A stretch of 64,000 bases of DNA from RGIG4140 sp045655105. GTDB lineage: Bacteria > Pseudomonadota > Alphaproteobacteria > CAAHEQ01 > UBA3637. The position numbers were made by a program, and so were the translations under genes. The stretch covers positions 1-64,000 of the forward strand of contig JAZOOQ010000006.1 of NCBI GenBank assembly GCA_045655105.1. The letters run 5' to 3'. Below, piece by piece: positions 15,728 through 25,028 of the stretch (its first letter is position 1; each line of letters begins with the position of its first letter). The notes beneath the pieces were generated by a model. It made no database searches. It saw nothing but the letters and a program-made list of their open reading frames with translations, and was not told the DNA's origin.

Positions 15728-18694
15728 TTAATCTGGTTTAATGCAATAACCTGTATAATACTCTGGCTTGTCTTTCAAAAATTCAGGTAATCCTGGTGAA
15801 AGTAATTTTATACCTTTTTCCTCTAATTCTGCACATTTGAGATTAAGATTATATAGCATTTCTAATATATCATCTGACCACAATGATTTTGGAACTCCAA
15901 ATTTATAGCACTCTAAAACAGCCGCATTTAATTTATCTTGTAAATTTTTTAAATGGTTTTCGCCATGTTTTTCCATTGTCTGGTAAATATCTCTTAAAGA
16001 TATTTTACAAGTTCTACGAATTTCGTCACGTTTCAAGTAAAACTCTCTTGCACAAGTTACAACATTATCCACCAATTTTGTTATTTCTGCTTTATTTTCC
16101 TCTTTATATTTCTCAATATTCTTTGCAAAAGGTATTCCGAACTGAGGCCATACAAAACTATTATATGTAGTTGTGTTTGTGTATCTAGGATCTCCTTTTA
16201 GTGTAGAACATCTTGCGGTAAACCATTTCCAATGAAAATAACTTGATAATATTCCAAAAGAGTAATCATCCTCAAATGTAAACACCATAAGTGCTGCATT
16301 AGGATGAATTTTAGATGATACAAATTCAAATATTGGTCTTTTGGTTACTTGCCCACAAGCTATATACTTTCTAGAGACATTTATCTTATCCATAAGTGGT
16401 TTTCTATCTCTCAAATATGTCCACCATTTATTATAATGATTGATTCTATCATATTTTTTTATATTATTTTCTTTATTTTTTTCTCTCTGTTCATCAGCAA
16501 GTTCTTTTACTTTAGGTAAAACTTTTTTTTCTATTATTTTAAACAATCTATCATATTTTTGAATTGCAAAAATATCAAGATTATTAAAATCTATAGCATA
16601 TCTCCTATACTTTGATTCTTTAGTTCCTAACAAATCATCTGCGATTAAATATGGAAACAAAACATCTTTATAGGATTCTTCTTTTTGTATAATAGATTCA
16701 GCTTCATCCTTTGACAACAAAAAACCCTCTTGCCCGTGGATTTGGCCCTGAAAACAAGTTTTGTTATTTGTTTTTTCATTGTCATTAGTTTTTTTTAGGT
16801 CTTTTGCTTTTGATACATCAAAAATCGGTTTTAAAGAAGATGTAATACTCGCTGGATTGTACTCTGTAAAGGTTGCATTCTTCTTTTCCTCATTAGGAAC
16901 AAGTAATCTTGTTCGTTTGATTGGCTTTTTAGGCTCTTTTTGCCAATTTACAATAGATACATACACCGCAGCAGCTCCGCTCCATACTTGAGAAGATATA
17001 GCATCAAAAATTACCCCACCATGCTCTACAATATAATCTAACCCTCCAATTCTTGAATAATTTTGTGTTATGGTATTTGTTCCCACAAGTCCTGCTCGTC
17101 CATCTTTTTTCAATGTATCATGAGCTTTTCTAAACCACCATACACAATAATCTGCTCTTCCTGGAATTTCAGGATACGCAGCTCTTACTTGTGCTGTATA
17201 ATCTATACCCAGTTCCTTGTTCATATCATTATATGTAATATATGGAGGATTGCTTATTATTACGTCAGTTTCTTCCCAATCGTTAAATAATGCATCCTTG
17301 CAAACAATATTATTATCCATATTATCGAAAGGTAGCGGATTATCAAAGGCTAAAGTCAATGATTTATCATTTCTACTCAAAAATTCATTAAAATCATCAG
17401 CCCCATATTTTTTAGCAATAGACATCGTTACCTTTGCTATTTCAACTGCAAATTCATTTATATCCATACCAAAAAAATTTTTACTATTGATACCTGATAC
17501 GAAAGTTTTTTTCAGTTTTTGAGAAGAAAACTTATCTAATATGGCTTGAAACACTTCTATTTCTAAATGTTTTAATTCTCTATAAGCTATATATAAAAAA
17601 TTACCACTACCACAAGCAGGATCCAAAACCTTAAAATTAGACAATTTTTTCAATATATTCTCATAATCTTTTTGTGTTTTTGCCTTTTCTATTTCTTCTC
17701 TGAAAGGTCTTAAAATAGTTGGTTCAACTATTCTCATAATGTCAGCTTCGGAAGTAAAGTGTGCGCCATATGCGTGACGAAGTCCTTTTTCCATGCTGTC
17801 TTCAAAAATTGCACCTAAAATATATGGTTGGACCTTAGACCAATCCTTATCAGAAGCTTCTTTTAATGCTTGTAATTCCTCTCTATTCAATTCTATTGGA
17901 TTTATTTCCTTAAATAAACCGCCATTAAAATATGAAATATTCTTAAATCTGCCACCAATTCGTTTTTGCGGATTATTCATAGATTGAAACAATTCATTAA
18001 ATAAATCATAAGATGAAGCCTTTTCTGACAAGCAATCTTCAATTATCTCCTTAAAAAAATCAGATTTAGGAAACAAATTTACATCTTCTGCAAAGAGTGC
18101 AATCAAACATTGTAAAACAAACCTTTGAATTTGCGTCTTTTCTAGCTGTATTTCATTTTTCCGTTTAACCAAGCTATTGTATACAAAAACTAATTTATCT
18201 GCAACTTCTCTTGTAACTTCCTCTAGATCATTTCTAAATTTTGGTTTTTGTTCTTCTTTTAGGAGAAAATTAAAAGCTTCCCATCTTTGACTATCGGAAG
18301 CGAGTTCTTGTATTGAAATTTTATCAAGGGCTTCTTTTTGTATGTTCCAATTATAAATCCAGATTTCATCAAAATTAGATAGCATAATGTATGTTGGGCG
18401 TTTTGAATACAACTCATCCCAATATTGTTTTGCTTGTCGCCAGTGATTTTCAAGATTCTCCCCACCACTCTTCATTTCAACAAGCACTTTTCCTTCTATC
18501 AGCATATCAGAAAACTTCGTGGTTTTATCTATTTTAATTTGGTCTTCAAAATGTCCATTAGCATCATCAACATCCTTATAACCGAAAACTCGCCATAATT
18601 TGTTCAAAAAAGTCTGTCCTTCGCCTTTTTCATACTTTTTTGCTCGTTTTACGAAGTCAATAAAATCTTTAATCGCCTCTTTATCGAAATTCAT
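15728..18694 (-). CDS. type IIG/IIL-like restriction-modification enzyme (single polypeptide, N6-adenine methyltransferase)
   Basis: The 988-residue protein combines: an N-terminal PD-(D/E)XK-type nuclease candidate (FSDMLIEGKVLVEMKS, residues ~70-85); a helical linker; a gamma-class N6-adenine methyltransferase with motif I LDPACGSGNFLY and motif IV NPPYITYND; and a long C-terminal part that should be the target-recognition region. This is the architecture of MmeI/Eco57I-type enzymes, which cut and methylate with one chain. The start at 18694 has GAGGG seven bases upstream. There is no partner gene. It lies alone between two related noncoding repeats, near tRNA-Glu, suggesting horizontal gain. 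BREX PglX was considered but there are no other BREX genes. Confidence 0.85.
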   Translation of the reverse strand: MNFDKEAIKDFIDFVKRAKKYEKGEGQTFLNKLWRVFGYKDVDDANGHFEDQIKIDKTTKFSDMLIEGKVLVEMKSGGENLENHWRQAKQYWDELYSKRPTYIMLSNFDEIWIYNWNIQKEALDKISIQELASDSQRWEAFNFLLKEEQKPKFRNDLEEVTREVADKLVFVYNSLVKRKNEIQLEKTQIQRFVLQCLIALFAEDVNLFPKSDFFKEIIEDCLSEKASSYDLFNELFQSMNNPQKRIGGRFKNISYFNGGLFKEINPIELNREELQALKEASDKDWSKVQPYILGAIFEDSMEKGLRHAYGAHFTSEADIMRIVEPTILRPFREEIEKAKTQKDYENILKKLSNFKVLDPACGSGNFLYIAYRELKHLEIEVFQAILDKFSSQKLKKTFVSGINSKNFFGMDINEFAVEIAKVTMSIAKKYGADDFNEFLSRNDKSLTLAFDNPLPFDNMDNNIVCKDALFNDWEETDVIISNPPYITYNDMNKELGIDYTAQVRAAYPEIPGRADYCVWWFRKAHDTLKKDGRAGLVGTNTITQNYSRIGGLDYIVEHGGVIFDAISSQVWSGAAAVYVSIVNWQKEPKKPIKRTRLLVPNEEKKNATFTEYNPASITSSLKPIFDVSKAKDLKKTNDNEKTNNKTCFQGQIHGQEGFLLSKDEAESIIQKEESYKDVLFPYLIADDLLGTKESKYRRYAIDFNNLDIFAIQKYDRLFKIIEKKVLPKVKELADEQREKNKENNIKKYDRINHYNKWWTYLRDRKPLMDKINVSRKYIACGQVTKRPIFEFVSSKIHPNAALMVFTFEDDYSFGILSSYFHWKWFTARCSTLKGDPRYTNTTTYNSFVWPQFGIPFAKNIEKYKEENKAEITKLVDNVVTCAREFYLKRDEIRRTCKISLRDIYQTMEKHGENHLKNLQDKLNAAVLECYKFGVPKSLWSDDILEMLYNLNLKCAELEEKGIKLLSPGLPEFLKDKPEYYTGYCIKPD

Positions 18695-18880
18695 GGTATA
18701 ACCCTCTGTAAGTTGATGATTACAAGCTCTTAATATTACCTTATACAGATAATTAATAATCAAGTCAAACATTTGATATTAAAAATACAGCATTTAAATT
18801 TTACTCTCGAACTTGCAAATTAAGGATAAGCATATCTCGTATAACCTTAGAAAACCCTTTGATTGATAGATTCTTTAAAC

Positions 18881-18910
18881 GAAAAAACACCCCCGAAAAC
18901 CGAGGGTGTT
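18881..18910 (-). terminator. terminator for minus-strand transcription
   Basis: Minus-strand stem AACACCC.../...GGGTGTT with inner C-G pairs, followed by TTTTTT. It lies immediately after the tRNA-like end of the 18915-19049 element, so it would cap a short transcript from that element. Confidence 0.7.
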
Positions 18911-18914
18911 GCGA

Positions 18915-19049
18915 TTGGTGATCCCAACTCGATTGACCTCATTTCATTCGGTCGCACGGGCGCTCATTCGCTTCGCTCACCGGCGTTCTTCCGCCCGCCT
19001 CTCGCTTGTAGTCGAACTCTCTTTACAAGTTCAAATCTCTCAGACTATT
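18915..19049. repeat. GC-rich noncoding element with tRNA-like end, right flank of the restriction-modification gene
   Basis: Much richer in G and C than its surroundings. Shares TTGGTGATCCC (18915-18925), TCGAACT (19012-19018) and TCAGACTATT (19040-19049) with the element at 15624-15676, with about 80 extra bases between the first two blocks. On the minus strand it ends GTTGGGATCACCA, like a tRNA 3' end. Includes near-repeats of GAGCGAAGCGAATGAG type. No protein frame or full cloverleaf is supported; it may be a decayed tRNA/attachment site or a small RNA. Confidence 0.4.
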
Positions 19050-19056
19050 CTACAAA

Positions 19057-19086
19057 ATAAAAAAGACACCTTTAGGTGCCTTTTTT
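19057..19086 (-). terminator. terminator of tRNA-Glu
   Basis: Minus-strand stem GGCACC / GGTGTC (one G-U pair) with TTTA-type loop, followed by TTTTTTATTTT, eight bases beyond the tRNA CCA end. Confidence 0.75.
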
Positions 19087-19093
19087 ACTTTGT

Positions 19094-19168
19094 TGGTGAC
19101 CCTAACGGGACTCGAACCCGTGTACCAACCTTGAGAGGGTTGTATCCTAACCACTAGATGATAGGGTC
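19094..19168 (-). tRNA. tRNA-Glu, anticodon CTC
   Basis: Minus-strand cloverleaf: acceptor GACCCTA/TAGGGTC, anticodon stem CAACC/GGTTG with loop CTCTCAA (anticodon CTC, reads GAG), T-arm ACGGG-TTCGAGT-CCCGT and encoded CCA. Own promoter upstream and terminator downstream. Confidence 0.94.
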
Positions 19169-19180
19169 TTTGTGTAGAAA

Positions 19181-19209
19181 TATCTAACATATTTTTGGTT
19201 AAATTGCAA
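19181..19209 (-). promoter_or_regulatory. promoter of tRNA-Glu
   Basis: Minus strand TTGCAA (19204-19209), 17 bases, TAGATA (19181-19186), ending about 12 bases before the tRNA 5' end. Confidence 0.55.
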
Positions 19210-19297
19210 TTAAAAAATAATCTAGAAAAGATAAGTGTTTTTATGAATAGAATTCAATTTATAAATTTAGAAAGTATTTTCGTTTAAAAATATAACA

Positions 19298-19330
19298 AAA
19301 AAACAACCCGAAATTTTCGGGTTGTTTTAA
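19298..19330 (-). terminator. terminator of rne
   Basis: Stem AACAACCCGAAA / TTTCGGGTTGTT, flanked by A-run and T-run; lies 17 bases beyond the rne stop. Confidence 0.85.
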
Positions 19331-19346
19331 AAGTTTTTTAAAAAGA

Positions 19347-21680
19347 TTATTGGTTAACTAATTTATTCCACCAACCTTTTTTTCTTTCACCAGTTGGGTC
19401 TGTGTTATTTTCTGTTTCTTGAGCTGGCTTCTTTGAGGGTTCAACATCTTTTTTTTCAGATTTTGGATTTGTTCTTTTTTTACTTGTTTGTGTTTTATCC
19501 TCTTTTTTTAAGACTGGTGTTTCTTTTTCTTTTTCTTTTTTAGAAGCTGATTTTGGTTCACTGTTATTTTTATTTTCTTTAGGCGCTTTTTGTTCTGGCT
19601 TGTTTTCTTTTTTAGGTGCCTTTTTTTTGCCTTTAGATGTTGAGTTTTGTTTTTGTTCTTTACCATCTATATTATTTTCAGGTAAAGATGTTTTTGTTTC
19701 TGGTTTTTCTTCAGCTTTAAATTCAGAAAAATCTTTTTGTTCAACAACAGTAAATTTTTCTTCTGTATTGAGAGGTTGATTTTCCATTTCTTCAGCAGCT
19801 TGGCGTTGTTTCATTCTGGCAAGCATACGTTTTTCTTTTCGTCTTTTTCTCCATTCGCTACGACGTTTATTTTTGTTTTTCTTTTCTGGATTTGTTTCTG
19901 TTTGTTCAACAACTTCAGGTTCCTTTACTTCTTTTTGAACTGGTTCTGTTGGTTGTTGTTTTTTATGATCTTTATCAAATGGTACACGTAAGAAATCTTG
20001 TTTCTTTTTTTCTTTTTGCTCATAACGAGCAGAAGCATGTAAATTTACGTGTAAACGTTCACCATCTTCACGGATTCTTTCTAATTTATAATCAGAAGAG
20101 CGCAATAATGTTTCATCAGGGATGATTTGAATGTTGACGCTATATTTTGTTTCTAAAGCAACTAAGTGTGATCTTTTCACATTTAAAAGATATGTAGCAA
20201 CATTTTGAGGTAAAGAAATTAAAAGTTTATTGCTACTATTTTTAAATGCTGCTTCTTCCAAAATATGTAAGGCATGCATGGCACAAGATTCAACAGAACG
20301 AATAACGCCTTTTCCACCACAATGCAGACATGGTTGATAGCTGCTTTCTAAAAAGCTTGAGTGTAAGCGTTGTCGAGACATTTCAACTAAGCCAAACCCA
20401 GACATTTTGCCAACTTGAATGCGGGCTCTGTCTTTTTTCAATGCTTCTTTTAAGCGGCGTTCAACAGCAGCATTGTTTTTAGCTTCTTCCATATCAATGA
20501 AATCGATAACGATAAGGCCTGCCATATCGCGTAAGCGCAATTGTCTGGCAAGTTCATCGCAAGTTTCAAGATTTGTTCTTAATGCAGTTTCTTCAATATC
20601 GTGTTCTTTTGTTGCTCTACCTGAGTTAACATCAACAGCAACTAAAGCTTCTGTTTGATCAATAACCAAGTAACCGCCCGATTTAAGTTGAACAATATTG
20701 TTATGAATGCTTTCAAGTTGTTGTTCAATTTGATGGGCAACAAAAATAGGTTCTACCCCCTTGTATTGTTTAATTTTTTTAGCTTGAGCAGGCATTAACA
20801 TTTTCATAAATTCTTTAGCGGATTTGAAAACAGCTTCACCTTCTACCCAAATTTCTTCAATATCTGGAGTGAAAACATCTCTTAATGAACGTTTAACAAT
20901 ATCTCCTTCTTCATGAATCAATTTTGGTGCTAAAGATTCAAGGGTTTCTTCTCTGATTTTCATCCATGTTTTGATTAAGTAATCATAATCACGTTTGATT
21001 TCTGTTTTTGTTTTTCCTTGGCCTGCTGTGCGGATAATAACGCTCATCCCTTCAGGAATTGAAAATTTATCAATAATTGTTCGTAAGGCTTTTCTATCTT
21101 TTACATTGGTGATTTTTCTTGAAATGCCACCACCTTTTCCGTTATTTGGCATTAAAACGCTAAAGCGCCCTGCAAGTGATAAATAAGTTGTAAGTGCAGC
21201 GCCTTTGTTCCCTCGTTCTTCTTTCACAACTTGAACAAGCATTACTTGTCCTTGACGGATCACTTCTTGAATTTTATATTTTTTAATGAAAGAAGGATAA
21301 ACTCTTGTTCGAACATCATTTTCTGTTTCTGAAACAACTTCAACATCAGAAGTGTTTTCATTTTCTTCTGTTGGTTCAACTTCATCTTCTGCTGCTTTTT
21401 TGAGCATTGCTTTTAATGCTTCTCTATCCGCAACAGGAATTTGATAATAATCAGGGTGAATTTCACTAAAAGCTAAAAATCCATGACGGTTTCCACCATA
21501 ATCAACGAAAGCAGCTTGCAATGATGGTTCAACACGAACAACTTTTGCTAAATAAATATTTCCTTTAATTTGTTTTTTTGTGGAAGTGTCGACATCTAAT
21601 TCCTCCACTCTTGAGTTTTCTGACACAACAACGCGGGTTTCTTCGGGATGTGTCGCATCGATAAGCATCTTTTTTGACAT
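19347..21680 (-). CDS. rne: ribonuclease E
   Basis: Endoribonuclease of the RNA degradosome. The 777-residue protein has the S1 domain (KGNIYLAKVVRVEPSLQAAFVDYG) split by an acidic insert typical of alphaproteobacteria, the 5'-sensor/RNase H-like region, the DNase I-like catalytic domain with VAVDVNSG and IVIDFIDM carrying the Mg-binding aspartates, and the Zn-link CLHCGGKG that mediates tetramerisation. Residues ~545-765 are a low-complexity Lys/Glu-rich scaffold, and the protein ends with GWWNKLVNQ, the short tail motif common in alphaproteobacterial RNase E. There is only a weak ribosome binding site (GGAAT), and the mRNA has a long structured leader. Divergent from amiC. Confidence 0.96.
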   Translation of the reverse strand: MSKKMLIDATHPEETRVVVSENSRVEELDVDTSTKKQIKGNIYLAKVVRVEPSLQAAFVDYGGNRHGFLAFSEIHPDYYQIPVADREALKAMLKKAAEDEVEPTEENENTSDVEVVSETENDVRTRVYPSFIKKYKIQEVIRQGQVMLVQVVKEERGNKGAALTTYLSLAGRFSVLMPNNGKGGGISRKITNVKDRKALRTIIDKFSIPEGMSVIIRTAGQGKTKTEIKRDYDYLIKTWMKIREETLESLAPKLIHEEGDIVKRSLRDVFTPDIEEIWVEGEAVFKSAKEFMKMLMPAQAKKIKQYKGVEPIFVAHQIEQQLESIHNNIVQLKSGGYLVIDQTEALVAVDVNSGRATKEHDIEETALRTNLETCDELARQLRLRDMAGLIVIDFIDMEEAKNNAAVERRLKEALKKDRARIQVGKMSGFGLVEMSRQRLHSSFLESSYQPCLHCGGKGVIRSVESCAMHALHILEEAAFKNSSNKLLISLPQNVATYLLNVKRSHLVALETKYSVNIQIIPDETLLRSSDYKLERIREDGERLHVNLHASARYEQKEKKKQDFLRVPFDKDHKKQQPTEPVQKEVKEPEVVEQTETNPEKKNKNKRRSEWRKRRKEKRMLARMKQRQAAEEMENQPLNTEEKFTVVEQKDFSEFKAEEKPETKTSLPENNIDGKEQKQNSTSKGKKKAPKKENKPEQKAPKENKNNSEPKSASKKEKEKETPVLKKEDKTQTSKKRTNPKSEKKDVEPSKKPAQETENNTDPTGERKKGWWNKLVNQ

Positions 21681-21866
21681 AAAATAAATTCCTTTGATAA
21701 TCTAAAATAACGCGCATTCTGTTTAATAAAGAATGGCATTGTGGCAAAACATAATCCGATGTCCATCAGATAAAAAACATTCTGAAAATAATTTGACGTT
21801 GTAAAAGCACTCATTGCTAACCCATCGGATTAAAAAATAACTCTTGAGCAATCATTTTTGATTGCA
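21681..21866 (-). promoter_or_regulatory. structured 5' leader of rne mRNA
   Basis: From the predicted start near 21866 the leader is about 186 bases. It opens with a perfect 7-bp hairpin (21848-21854 with 21859-21865, 4-base loop) and contains a 9-bp perfect long-range stem, AATCCGATG with CATCGGATT (21823-21831 with 21753-21761) enclosing 61 bases. In E. coli the rne leader hairpins let RNase E autoregulate its own mRNA; the same role here is inference. Confidence 0.5.
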
Positions 21867-21872
21867 TTTTTC

Positions 21873-21901
21873 ATTATATAGGTATAAAAGAAAATAAGCA
21901 A
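21873..21901 (-). promoter_or_regulatory. sigma70-type promoter for rne
   Basis: Minus strand TTGCTT (21896-21901), 17 bases, TATAAT (21873-21878, consensus -10). It sits 28 bases from the divergent amiC start. Confidence 0.65.
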
Positions 21902-21928
21902 GTTTTTTTATACAAAAAATAAGGTCAT

Positions 21929-23128
21929 ATGAAAATTAAAACGTTTTTATTCTTTGTTTTAAGTATATTATTTGTTGTGAGCAATGCTTTTGCTACCACG
22001 ATTTCTGACGTGCGTCTTTCCACGTTTTCTAATGGAACGGGAAGAATTGTTGTTGAATCGGCGCAAAAAATTGACCCAAAAATTTTCACACTTGAAAATC
22101 CAAAAAGGTTGGTTTTAGATATTCCGAAAACAAATATATTATCATCTGTTTCAAAAAAAGATTTTAAAACGGGGGCTGTTGTTTCCAAAATTAGATTTGG
22201 AAAACCGCAAAAAGATGTGTCGAGAATTGTGGTTGATTTGGGTGAAAATATTTCAGAAAGCCATTTTACATTACCTCCAGAAAATAATAAAGGAATTTGG
22301 CGTTTTGTTTTAGATTTGAAACCAAGTAATCCTGTAAAAGGAACGGGTTATCAATCAACGGCTGCTGCAAAGGTTTTGTCAGATGCTTCTAAAGTTCAAA
22401 AACAAACAGACAAACCATCTTTAAAAACACAAAGTGGTTTGTTACCATTTGGCAAATCTAAAAAAGTGGTTGTTTTAGATGCGGGGCACGGAGGTCAAGA
22501 TCCTGGCGCTATTTCAAAAAATGGACATTTTGAAAAAGATTTAACGCTTAAAATGGCAAAAGAAACAAAGGCTCTTTTAGAAAAAGCTGGCTATAAAGTT
22601 GTTTTAACAAGAGATAGAGATATTTTTATCACTCTTCGTGGTCGTGTAAAAAAAGCGCATGAAGCGAAAGCTGATTTGTTTATTTCTATTCATGCGGATA
22701 GTGCAAGAAACACTAAAGCAAGAGGCTTGTCAATTTATACAATTTCTGAAAAAGCATCAGATAAAGAAGCTGCAGCTTTGGCGGAACGCGAAAACAAATC
22801 AGATATTTTACTTGGGATGGATTTAGATGATTATCAACAAGAAGTAAGTTCTGTTTTGATTGATTTGGCAAAGCAAGATACCATGAAAGAATCTCGTGTA
22901 TATGCAGATTTAGTTGTTAAAGAAATGCAAAGAACAGTTCAGTTATTACCAAATGCACATCGTTTTGCTGGATTTGCTGTTTTGAAATCGCCAAATATTC
23001 CATCAGTTTTACTTGAAATGGGGTATATGTCTAATCGCCATGAAGAACGCGAAATGCAAAAAGCGGCATATCGCAAAAAATTAGGTCAGGCATTGGTTCG
23101 CGCTGTGGATGCTTATTTTGGAAGGTAA
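21929..23128 (+). CDS. amiC: N-acetylmuramoyl-L-alanine amidase with AMIN domain (AmiC type)
   Basis: Periplasmic zinc amidase that splits septal peptidoglycan. The 399-residue precursor has a signal peptide (MKIKTFLFFVLSILFVVSNAFA), an AMIN targeting domain (residues ~25-130, beginning ISDVRLSTFSNGTGRIVVES), a linker, and an Amidase_3 domain from ~170: DAGHGGQDPGA with the first zinc His, LTRDRD, FISIHADS with the second zinc His, and SVLLEMGYMSN with the catalytic Glu. The insert between them (SVLIDLAKQ region) is the regulatory helix that must be displaced for activity. Divergent from rne. Confidence 0.93.
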   Translation: MKIKTFLFFVLSILFVVSNAFATTISDVRLSTFSNGTGRIVVESAQKIDPKIFTLENPKRLVLDIPKTNILSSVSKKDFKTGAVVSKIRFGKPQKDVSRIVVDLGENISESHFTLPPENNKGIWRFVLDLKPSNPVKGTGYQSTAAAKVLSDASKVQKQTDKPSLKTQSGLLPFGKSKKVVVLDAGHGGQDPGAISKNGHFEKDLTLKMAKETKALLEKAGYKVVLTRDRDIFITLRGRVKKAHEAKADLFISIHADSARNTKARGLSIYTISEKASDKEAAALAERENKSDILLGMDLDDYQQEVSSVLIDLAKQDTMKESRVYADLVVKEMQRTVQLLPNAHRFAGFAVLKSPNIPSVLLEMGYMSNRHEEREMQKAAYRKKLGQALVRAVDAYFGR

Positions 23129-23194
23129 CGCATAATTTTTGAAAAATAAAAACGACTGTTAAATTTTTTATCATAGAAAAATAGGAATCTCAAA

Positions 23195-23305
23195 ATAGAA
23201 GCAAATGATAAATTAAGAAAGAATAACAGAGGAAAAAAAGAACAGCAAGAACAATCAAATCCATCTGTTTCAGCATCATTAAGAGCACGCAATATGGGGC
23301 GATAA
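23195..23305 (+). CDS. candidate small basic protein without an AUG start
   Basis: A 36-codon frame between amiC and pgm has protein-like composition (NNRGKKEQQEQSNPSV, SASLRARNMGR) and AGGA seven to ten bases before an ATA codon that is the only plausible start after the preceding in-frame stop. ATA starts are rare. It may be a decayed gene or noncoding sequence. It ends just before the shared terminator at 23326. Confidence 0.2.
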   Translation: MEANDKLRKNNRGKKEQQEQSNPSVSASLRARNMGR

Positions 23306-23325
23306 ATTAACAAAATTTCTGTTAA

Positions 23326-23356
23326 TAAAAAGGCGGTTTTGGACCGCCTTTTTTGA
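23326..23356. terminator. bidirectional terminator between amiC and pgm
   Basis: Stem AAGGCGGT / ACCGCCTT with flanking A- and T-runs between convergent genes. Confidence 0.85.
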
Positions 23357-23369
23357 TGTATATTTTCTC

Positions 23370-24998
23370 TTAAGTTATCACATTTGGAGCATCTTTTCCG
23401 GTATACTCCTTAATTTGCAAAATTTCATTTGCAGCAGCAATAAAATCAGTTAAAGCTTCAGTGGCTGGTTTATCAAATTGGGTTTGATCATTTGTTTCGC
23501 AAGCATAATACATGCGAAGTGTTGCGCCACTGCTTCCCGTTCCAGATAAGCGAGAGAAAATGCGGCCATCTTCAAATTGAATAATATAGCCTTGATTATT
23601 TGCTGTATCACCCGTAACAGGATCAACATAATCAAAAATGCTTGTTTCAACTACTTTATGTCCAAAAAATGTTTGCCCAATTAAACTTTCAAGCTTTTCT
23701 TTCAGGGCACTCATCATTTTTTGAGTTGGTTCAGATTCAAGGCCTTCATAGCTTTGCGTTGATGTGAAAACACGTCCATATTTATGCCATAAATTATAAT
23801 TTAATTCTTCAACTGATTTTCCCGTGATGGCAATAATATTAAGCCAGAATAAAATAGCCCAGATGCCGTCTTTTTCACACAAGTGAAATGATCCAGTGCC
23901 AAAACTTTCTTCCCCGCATAAAGAGATTTTTTTTGCATTTAAAAGTGAGCTGAAAAATTTCCATCCAGTTGGCGTTGCATAAACAGGCAAGCCTTTTTTA
24001 TCCATCACTTTATCAACAGCGGGTGCCGTTGGCATAGATCTTGCCACACCAAAGAAATGGTTTTTATAAAAAGGAATTTGTTGCATATATTCGGCAATGA
24101 CAGCCAAGCTATCTGAAGGAGCAACAAAAAACTTTTTCCCTAAAATCATATATCTGTCACCATCACCATCAGAGGCAGCTCCAAAATCAGGCGCATCATC
24201 TTGATACATTTTGTCAACAAAATGTTTTGCATATGTTAAATTAGGTTCTGGATGAAGTCCGCCAAAATCAGGTAAAGGTGTTTTGTTTAACACTGTTCCT
24301 TCTTCGGCGCCCAAAAGTGTTTCAAAAATATAGGATGCATAAGGACCTGTAACGGCATTTAAAGCATCATAAGACATTTTAAATCCGTTTTTAAAAAGAT
24401 TTGATATGGCTTCAAAATCAAAAATTTCTTGCATATAAGAGGCATAATCTCTAACTGAATCAACAACTTCAATAATTGTTGATCCAACAACTTGCTCGCC
24501 TATTTCTGAAAGCTTTATATCCCCAATATCAGCCATCCAATAATGATCAATCATTTTGGTTTGTTCGGTTATTTTATCTGAAATATTTTGTGGAGCAGGG
24601 GCTCCATCTGCTGTGTCAAACTTAATGCCAAAATCGCCATTTGGACCACCGGGATTATGGCTGGCTGATAAAATAATGCCGCCAAAAGCTTTGCGTTTTA
24701 CAATTAAATGAGAAGTTGCAGGCGTTGATAAAATGCCATTTTGCCCAATGATTAAACGCCCAAATTGATTAGCAATAGCAATTTTAATAATTTTTTGAAT
24801 GGCGATATTATTGAAATAACGCCCGTCACCACCGATGACAAGCGTTTTTCCTTCAAACCCTTCTAATGAATTGAAAATAGATTGAACAAAATTTTCAAGA
24901 TAATTTTCTTGCTTAACAATTGAAATCTTTTTTCTTAACCCGCTTGTGCCACATGTTTGATCAGCATAAGGCGAAGTTTTGATAGATTGAATGTTCAT
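23370..24998 (-). CDS. pgm: phosphoglucomutase (alpha-D-glucose)
   Basis: Interconverts glucose 1- and 6-phosphate for glycogen and surface-sugar synthesis. The 542-residue protein follows the PGM1-type pattern: TCGTSGLRKK near the N-terminus, catalytic phosphoserine in LSASHNPGGPNGDFGIK, metal-binding DGDGDRYM, sugar-specificity CGEESFGTGS, and a C-terminal phosphate-binding RLSGTGSSGATLR. Length is typical for this class and longer than PMM/PGM. AAGGAG-type site (GGAGAC) precedes the ATG. Between amiC and mipZ, apparently monocistronic. Confidence 0.95.
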   Translation of the reverse strand: MNIQSIKTSPYADQTCGTSGLRKKISIVKQENYLENFVQSIFNSLEGFEGKTLVIGGDGRYFNNIAIQKIIKIAIANQFGRLIIGQNGILSTPATSHLIVKRKAFGGIILSASHNPGGPNGDFGIKFDTADGAPAPQNISDKITEQTKMIDHYWMADIGDIKLSEIGEQVVGSTIIEVVDSVRDYASYMQEIFDFEAISNLFKNGFKMSYDALNAVTGPYASYIFETLLGAEEGTVLNKTPLPDFGGLHPEPNLTYAKHFVDKMYQDDAPDFGAASDGDGDRYMILGKKFFVAPSDSLAVIAEYMQQIPFYKNHFFGVARSMPTAPAVDKVMDKKGLPVYATPTGWKFFSSLLNAKKISLCGEESFGTGSFHLCEKDGIWAILFWLNIIAITGKSVEELNYNLWHKYGRVFTSTQSYEGLESEPTQKMMSALKEKLESLIGQTFFGHKVVETSIFDYVDPVTGDTANNQGYIIQFEDGRIFSRLSGTGSSGATLRMYYACETNDQTQFDKPATEALTDFIAAANEILQIKEYTGKDAPNVIT

Positions 24999-25028
24999 TT
25001 AGTCTCCTTGCAAAATGAAAAAATGTTA

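Noticed and set aside
15728..18694. BREX PglX or type I HsdM assignment for the large methyltransferase
   Set aside because: No other BREX or hsd genes are adjacent, and the protein has its own N-terminal nuclease-like motif.
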